DNA of 64,000 bases from Leptoclinus maculatus (lineage: Eukaryota > Chordata > Actinopteri > Perciformes > Stichaeidae). The stretch lies in assembly GCA_032191485.1 (NCBI GenBank), contig JAVDOI010000009.1, forward strand, positions 25,195,843 through 25,259,842, read 5' to 3'. A program made the position numbers and the translations under genes. Shown here one piece after another: positions 57,955 to 64,000 of this stretch (positions are counted from its first letter, which is position 1; every line of letters begins with the position of its first letter). The notes below the pieces were generated by a model that made no database searches, was not told where the DNA came from, and was given only the letters and a program-made list of their open reading frames with translations.

Positions 57955-60900
57955 TCACGAGGGGAGTCCTGCAGCGAGGATGCTTCCCAGCAGCGTTCGG
58001 TCCTTCAGAGCGTTTTCAACGTCTTTCTCCTCGATCTTCAGAAACACCTGCAGCAAGAAACAAACGGCCGAGATTAAATCCTCAACTTTAGGATTCACAG
58101 GTAAACGCTCACAGTGTAGACGGTTGTATGAGCGATGGTCATCTTTCAAACTAAAGTTCAATGGTTACAACTTTTCACATTAAAGCATTTTCTTGACTAC
58201 ATTTTAGTAAATTTAATCCGACTGATTTCACGACAAACAAAACATTTTATGGACATTTTTCTGGTGTTTTATAGAAATAAAAAAGGACAAATGGCTCAAC
58301 AAACACCTCAACAATAACAAACTACAAAAGAGTGGAGCAGCGAGACATCTCTCTCTCTCACGAGTTGAAACCAGAACATAAAACACGCATAAGCAGCCAA
58401 CTGGAAAGCTACAGAGCGACGCGACACTATTTTCTGGCATCTCCACCCTTTTGAGATCGTTCCTGTCGAGTTGATAGTTGAACTCTTTGATCTCCGTGTG
58501 TACCTTAGTGAGACGAGCCTCTTTGGCTTTCTTCAGGGAGAAGATTCCTCGACTCTCCAGCAGACCGCAGAGAGACAAACACTCTCCCTGACCGACAGCG
58601 GACACCTGCCGCTGGGCGCACAGTCGGCTGTAAACCTCGTGGAGCTGAAACACGAAACACAGAAAATCTGTTTCACACTTTGTCTAAAGTTTAAATGATC
58701 TGCGCTAAAGCGACACCTGCTGGACATTTGAAATATAGCAGTTTCCATATAAAATAAGAACAGGTGCAAATTATAACAGTACAAATAGAATATAAAGATC
58801 AATAAATATAAACAAATGTACAGAACTACAGTAAACGGTTCACGTTTAATAACAGGTTTGTTATTCTAAACTCTTTGTAACCACTGGAATCTTTTAAACT
58901 TTACACACTAAACATGAACTAAAGTCCCAAGAAATAAAACAAACTTAACTTTTTCTTTTTGTATTTTGCAGGATGAAATAATGAGATGTTATTGTACTCA
59001 AACCTCCCAGGACTCCTCTCAGTATCATGCAAACATCTACTTTGGTTTATGAAAAGCGACTCACCTTCCCGAGGACGATCTCTCTGCTCTTCCCGTTGCG
59101 TGTGAGCAGCAGCAGGCAGCAGACCAGCAGCTTCTGCTGCAGCGGGAAACTCTCTCCGCCTGCGCCGCCGCCGCCGCCGCACTGAGACGCCATCCGGTCA
59201 CCGTAAACCTCCGACAGCACCCGCGCCACCTGAGGAAGGCTGACCCGCAACGCTGCACCAGGACAACAAGTGGTTCGAGTTATTAGTGTTCACGGTTCTC
59301 GAGTCGGGAAAGAAATTCAGGAAACGATCGCACCTTTTTTTTGCACCATAATTCCTCAGTGAACGGAGGAGAAACTCACCTTTCGTTTCAGCTTTTGGAT
59401 CCGACGCTTTCTTCCTCTCGTCAGACTCCACAACCTCAACCGCTCTCCTGAAACAAAATCAATCGAATGTCAAACAAACGCAACTCTTAACTTCATGAAC
59501 TCAAAGAATCAACAGAGGAAGACGTGAACAAAACATACTTCATCCAAAAGGTTTGTTACGTTTTTCACCATCTTCCTAAATTAATATTTTTTTTAACGAT
59601 GAACCTCATAAATCAGGATCAGATCAAAAAGCAACACTGGCAGATTTAAACTAAAGCAAAACAGTTTATGCTCTAAAAAAACAAACTAATTAGGAAAGTT
59701 AAAAACAACACGGAGGTTGAACTTTACTTTGGCGGGAGAAACTCGTACCTGCAGATGTCCAGAGCTTTCCTGGCGTCTCCCGACACCGCCGACACTTTTC
59801 TGGCACAAAACTGAACAGCCGAGGCGTCCAGGATCCCTTCAGCCGACGCCTGAGAGGAGCAGCGGCAAAACAATGAATACAAGCGTTTAAAAGTCAAGAC
59901 AATCACACACACACACGCTCGTGTTTTACTTTATTCAAGATGTTGAATCTCAAGTCTACCTGAGAGAGCCGGTCCTGGACGATGGCCGTGAGCTCCTGCC
60001 GGCTGTAGGGAGGGAAGTGTAGCAGCAGGGGGCGACAGTGAGGCCGAGCCTGCAGTCGGGGGAGGATGCGGTCGGTCAGATCCAGAGCGTTGGCGATACC
60101 TGAAAAATAAAAATATCTTTATTTATGTTCTTTAGTTTAGACACAACACAGAATGTCTCTTCACACCGCTGATACAGATTACAATAAAACGCTCACATAG
60201 AATCACATTTAAATGTCTTCACTCGTGTATTCTACAGCCGATACGTTATTGTTGGCGGGTGAAGCTCTTACCGACGAGACAGAGGCGCGACTTCGGCAGG
60301 TACGGCCACTCAAAGATGGTGTAGAGGACGTCCTGAGCTTTGCTGTCCAGCTGGTCCATCTCATCCAGAACAAGCAGCCTGAGGACCAAACAGAGTCACA
60401 GTTATTGATCGGATCAGAACCTCATCGAGGCAGAGACAACACGGAACCGAACAAACGCAGTTCTTCTAAAGTCTTAACCAGCAGTTGTTAAATATTTGCA
60501 ATTTGTACTTAATTATTTATCATCTGCTTTGCTTTATTGTTGACAAATTAAATTAGTTATTAAACTAAAAGACTTCTAGAGGCGGAATGTTCCCTCAGTG
60601 ACCGCCTGCATCACATATCTGGTTCTCTATGGTTCTCTGGTTCCTCAGAACCGGGTCGGGTTACTCACACAGCGGGCCCCGGGGCCGTCAGGAACCTCTG
60701 CAGTCCGTTCTGCCCGCCGGGCGCTCTCAGCTTGTCGGCCAGCAGCGGGAAGACGGCGTGGGAGCTCCGCAGACTCATACAGTTCACCAGCACCGTCTGA
60801 ACGGACGCCAGCTCGGCCTTGAAAACAAAAACAACATAAAAACACTGAATGATAATTATTATTATTGTCTAAACAGGAAGCAGATAGATACGACTTTCTC

Positions 60901-62478
60901 TTCACGGTCAAAATATACTTTAAGTACTACTACTACTACTACAGTAAAATATCCTCATAAGTACTACTGAAGTACCTTCATCTCCTGCAGCACACAGTTG
61001 AAGCAGGCCGTCTTGCCGGTTCCCGGAGCTCCGGAGATGTAGAGGCTGCCGGGGAGGCGCCGCACGGCCTTCTCCTCCAGGAAGGAGCGGATGGACGCCC
61101 GCTCGGCCTCCCGGGACAGGAGCCGCTCGGGGACGGCGGTGTGGAGCGCCTGCTTCACGCTCACAAACCTCGACTCTGGAGGAGGAAGGCGAAGTGACGG
61201 AGTGAGTGATGCTGAAGTCACATTCATCCTCGTTTAATGATGAATTATGCAGCTGGATTTACATCTGTGAGACGGAGTTAGCTGTGGAAGTTCTCCACTT
61301 AATACTAATAATTTTAGATTATACAACATCTGTAAATGTCCATCACAGTTGTCTAGAACCTGAGGTGAAGTCTTCAGACGTCTTCTTTTTGTTCAGCAGA
61401 TTAAAACAAAAAGATCCGTTTGTAACGACGCAAATCAGCTAAATCCTCACGACACTTAAGGCTTAAAAACACTTTCAACAAATAAACACTGAATATTGTT
61501 TCTGTGATATTACACAGAACATATTTTGGTTTTTAAACAAAACAAGTAATTTAAATCGGGTCAATTCGGGCTCTGGGAACCTGTGATTTGTTACCATCTG
61601 ACATCTTCTGGACCAAACGGAAGCAAACATAACGGCTGGATTATTAATTAACACATATCGTCTCTTACTTTCTCCAAAGAGACGAACGACCGGCGGCCTC
61701 CTCTCTGATTTTTGGCGTGCCGGGCTCCTGGCGGGCGTTTCTTGGCGCCTCGGGGACAATCCGGCGGCGGGAGAGAGCGGTCGCAGCGGCGACGAGGACG
61801 GGACCAGCCGCCGGCGAGCCGAGACCGGCGAGTTCTCGTCGAAGACCGGCTTCCTGGGCGAAGTCGGGGTCGGCTTGCTCTGCTTGGGCGGCGAACCCAG
61901 CAGGGCGATGCCGAGGTTACAGACATTTTCATCACCTGGAGATAAAAACATAAAGGTGTGAAGAGTTGATGAAGAGGAAGACCTCGAATATAATAATCAA
62001 AGCCAATTCAAAAGCCAAACAACAACAAAGCTGCCAAAACCAGAACGTTTGTGAACCAACGTGGATATTTGTGAAGCTGTAAATAACGTCACAGATTAAA
62101 TATTTGGTATAAAGCTAAACGACTACCAGAACGTTTCCTACATTGTTCGTTTGCTCATTTAAAAAAGCACTTGTCTCAACAAGTACTACAAATATTCCGG
62201 CGTTCTGAATGAATTCATGACTCCGACGCGGTGCTTCGTGTGAGGAGGAGCCGCTCACCTGTGCGTTTTCGGGGGCTGAGTGGAAGTCGTGGCTGGGGGG
62301 CCGGAAGTGAGAGGGGAGACGGGCGGGCGGCCGGTAGTTTGGGGGAGAGCGGTCCGATCCGGGTCGGGGTGGGCCGCTGGGGTCCGGGCTCGGCCGGCGT
62401 CTTGGAGGAGACTCTGCAGGATTTGCGGCGCGGGAAGGAGAGCGTGGGCTGAGCCCCGTTAGAGCGCGTACTCGGCAT
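57955..62478 (-). CDS. cdc6: Cell division control protein 6 (replication licensing ATPase)
   Basis: Eleven coding exons: 62478-62259, 61935-61669, 61175-60976, 60817-60669, 60378-60272, 60099-59960, 59849-59749, 59447-59380, 59252-59065, 58644-58504 and 58047-57955. All have GT-AG sites and consistent phases, and encode 557 aa (human 560). CDC6 binds ORC at origins in the nucleus and loads MCM2-7 in G1. Visible parts: a basic CDK-site N-terminus (MPSTRS; LPLSPRKR at 66-72); cyclin-binding RRRLV at 114-118; Walker A GAPGTGKT at 211-218; Walker B VLDEMD at 282-287; sensor region GIANALDLTDRILPRLQAR; and a winged-helix end (FPLQQKLLV, ECLSLCGLLESRGIFSLKK, then GSILAAGLPS). The human D-box RKRL reads RKRT here, and no KEN is present. 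A 12-base UTR piece precedes the ATG in its exon. Convergent with ccsap. Confidence 0.97.
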
Positions 62479-62842
62479 GTTGTGTTCGCTCTGAAACATG
62501 AAAGAGAAAAACAGATCCATCAATACACACACAGGGAACGCCTGGAGACATGAAGTTATCCGTCAGGTACCAAGATATTTAATGTTTACCACAATGCATT
62601 TTGTGTTTTGTTTTGAGCCGGTTGCTGCTGTTTCCATTTGAGTACTTCAGGTTTTAAATCAAGCGTATATACTTTACTTTAATGAGCACACACCAAATTT
62701 TCCTTTATCTTTCTGTATTTGTCTGAGATGAAGACTCTGCAAACTAAAAGGGACTGAAAGTATATTTAGGCACAGATAATATACAACATATAACATATAT
62801 ACTACAACATATAATCATACAATGGCAGCTGTTGTCTTAAGG

Positions 62843-63231
62843 CAGTGGTGGTGAAAGTAAATGTTTCAAGTAAAAGTAACAATACGTGTTGAAATACTCC
62901 TTCATTCAAAACTTAAGTAAAAGTACAAATAGTAACAGCATTAGTAAATGCACTTAAAGTACCAACCGTTTAAGTACTCATTGTGCAGAATAATGCATAT
63001 TATTACAGTGATGCAATACTGTGTTCATCACTTGGTAACGGTAGAGCTCATTACTTTACACACTTCTGGGTAGTTTATTATATATTAATATATCATAATT
63101 TAGTAGTCGATGTATATTTTGTATCAATGATCTGTAACTAAAGGTATCACGTAAATGGAGTACAATATAACACAAAATAGAAATACTCAAGTAAAGTACT
63201 TAGTAAATGTACTCAGTTTTGTCCCCCACTG
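62843..63231. mobile_element. CAGTGG-family MITE in cdc6 intron 1
   Basis: It starts CAGTGGTGGTGAAAGTAAAT and ends TTTTGTCCCCCACTG, imperfect inverted ends. Internal AAGTAAAAGTACAAATAGTA and GTGTTCATCACTTGG blocks match the copies at 56025 and 50805. Confidence 0.75.
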
Positions 63232-63750
63232 GTTTACAGCACTGTTATTGTAATTGACAGATTACAATAAAGTTTCGGTAAATTGAATGTAGTTCCTTCA
63301 TGTTTAACATCAGATTAACCAACAAATACTACAATATGGGAATATATACTATAACTGTAACGTGTGTAAAGTTCGTAAAAACTAATCCAACAGGAATATT
63401 ATATATAATATATATATTTACAGTAAAATACCTGCAGAACAAACAATGCAGCGTGGTGGTTAAATGGCGCCAATATAACAGAGGTCCAAACGGATGATTT
63501 TATATAAAACATACTCACATTCAGGGATTTACATGAATATAGTTTAATCAGAAACACATCACGGTATTATGAGAATATTTCTGCATAACGTGAAACGAAG
63601 AAATTGTTGTATTTTAGACGCTAAACTACCAAACCAACTCTGAATAGTAGTAGTAGTAGTAGACGAAGAAGAAAAACTCTCTTCCGGTTACGATGCACAA
63701 ACATATTAAACGTTTCACGGATTGTATTTAAGCGTTAGTGACAGATTTAC

Positions 63751-64000
63751 CTTTTTAAACGTTGTGAGAAGTGTTCTCAGCTGACAGCAGAGTGTTTTCT
63801 CTCGTCTTTAAGTCCTCTGCGTGTCTCTATCCGTCCGTCTCCTTCTGCACACTGAGCTCAAACTAGCGCCAATTCTCCTCCTGGGATCAGCTGTGCGCTA
63901 CGTCACCACGCTCTGATTGGACCGCTGAAGGCGACGCAACAGCTTCTCCAACGCTGATTGGCTCAGCGTTGGAAGAGGGAAGTTACGTCAGTGCTTGAGA
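63751..64000 (-). promoter_or_regulatory. cdc6: cdc6 promoter and non-coding first exon
   Basis: A donor AAAAAG|GTAAAT (minus strand, exon end 63751) would join the acceptor before 62490, making an untranslated first exon. The transcription start is probably near 63800-63860. Upstream for the minus-strand gene lie an E2F-like core overlapping a CCAAT (GCGCCAAT, 63866-63873), two inverted CCAAT boxes (ATTGG at 63916-63920 and 63957-63961) and CRE-like TACGTCAC (63899) and TTACGTCA (63983). E2F plus NF-Y sites suit an S-phase gene. The promoter may extend past the window. Confidence 0.65.

Noticed and set aside
62231..62462. Plus-strand Arg/Gly-rich frames opposite the first coding exon of cdc6, and similar ones opposite 61669-61935
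   Set aside because: GC-rich antisense shadows of cdc6 exons, which have intact splice sites and full-length similarity.

Overview
This window is nuclear DNA of a teleost, most likely a percomorph (perch-like) fish. It has spliced genes with GT-AG introns, C2H2 zinc-finger genes of the type greatly expanded in percomorphs, a fish CD22-like immunoglobulin relic, and dense fish-type transposon remnants. These include LINEs with an RNase H domain, L2/jockey-like LINEs, hAT/BED elements, a Tc1-like piece, tRNA-derived SINEs and MITEs. The species cannot be named from the sequence.

Region 1 (1-44,500) is a zinc-finger cluster heavily invaded by transposons. It holds four paralogous two-exon genes, here called ZNF-A to ZNF-D: A 317-6898 (+), B 16074-21371 (+), C 26273-31263 (+), D 36138-42147 (-). 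Exon 1 encodes a short helical, acidic N-terminus. Exon 2 encodes an acidic region with a variable 12-residue repeat (3, 15, 7 and 8 units), a second 59-residue repeat (3, 2, 0 and 1 units), and 4, 7, 7 and 10 C2H2 fingers. No KRAB box is seen. All 33 twelve-residue units keep an I-K-x-E core, which fits the SUMO-conjugation consensus. In B, C and D exon 1 has a stop at codon 13, and a well-placed downstream ATG is present that A lacks. A and C share a recent ~4.8 kb duplication, which carries a frameshift in the last finger and a 478 bp MITE that has apparently captured a GC-rich coding fragment. C and D lie tail to tail as a degenerate inverted duplication. Between A and B are a solo LTR and a decayed CD22-like Ig receptor gene.

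Region 2 (44,500-47,100) is repeat-rich: a SINE, hAT ends and an AT-rich satellite built on a 'GACATACTATACTATGACTTTTT'-like unit. A likely promoter and non-coding first exon for the next gene follow.

Region 3 (47,100-64,000) is ordinary single-copy gene territory. It holds ccsap (centriole, cilia and spindle-associated protein; coding exons 48783-52185, +, 287 aa) and, converging on it from the right edge, the complete cdc6 replication-licensing gene (coding exons 62478-57955, -, 557 aa in 11 coding exons). The cdc6 promoter, with E2F/CCAAT/CRE-like elements, sits at the right end. Both genes serve the cell cycle: origin licensing for cdc6, spindle and centriole microtubules for ccsap. No evidence in the sequence ties their regulation together.
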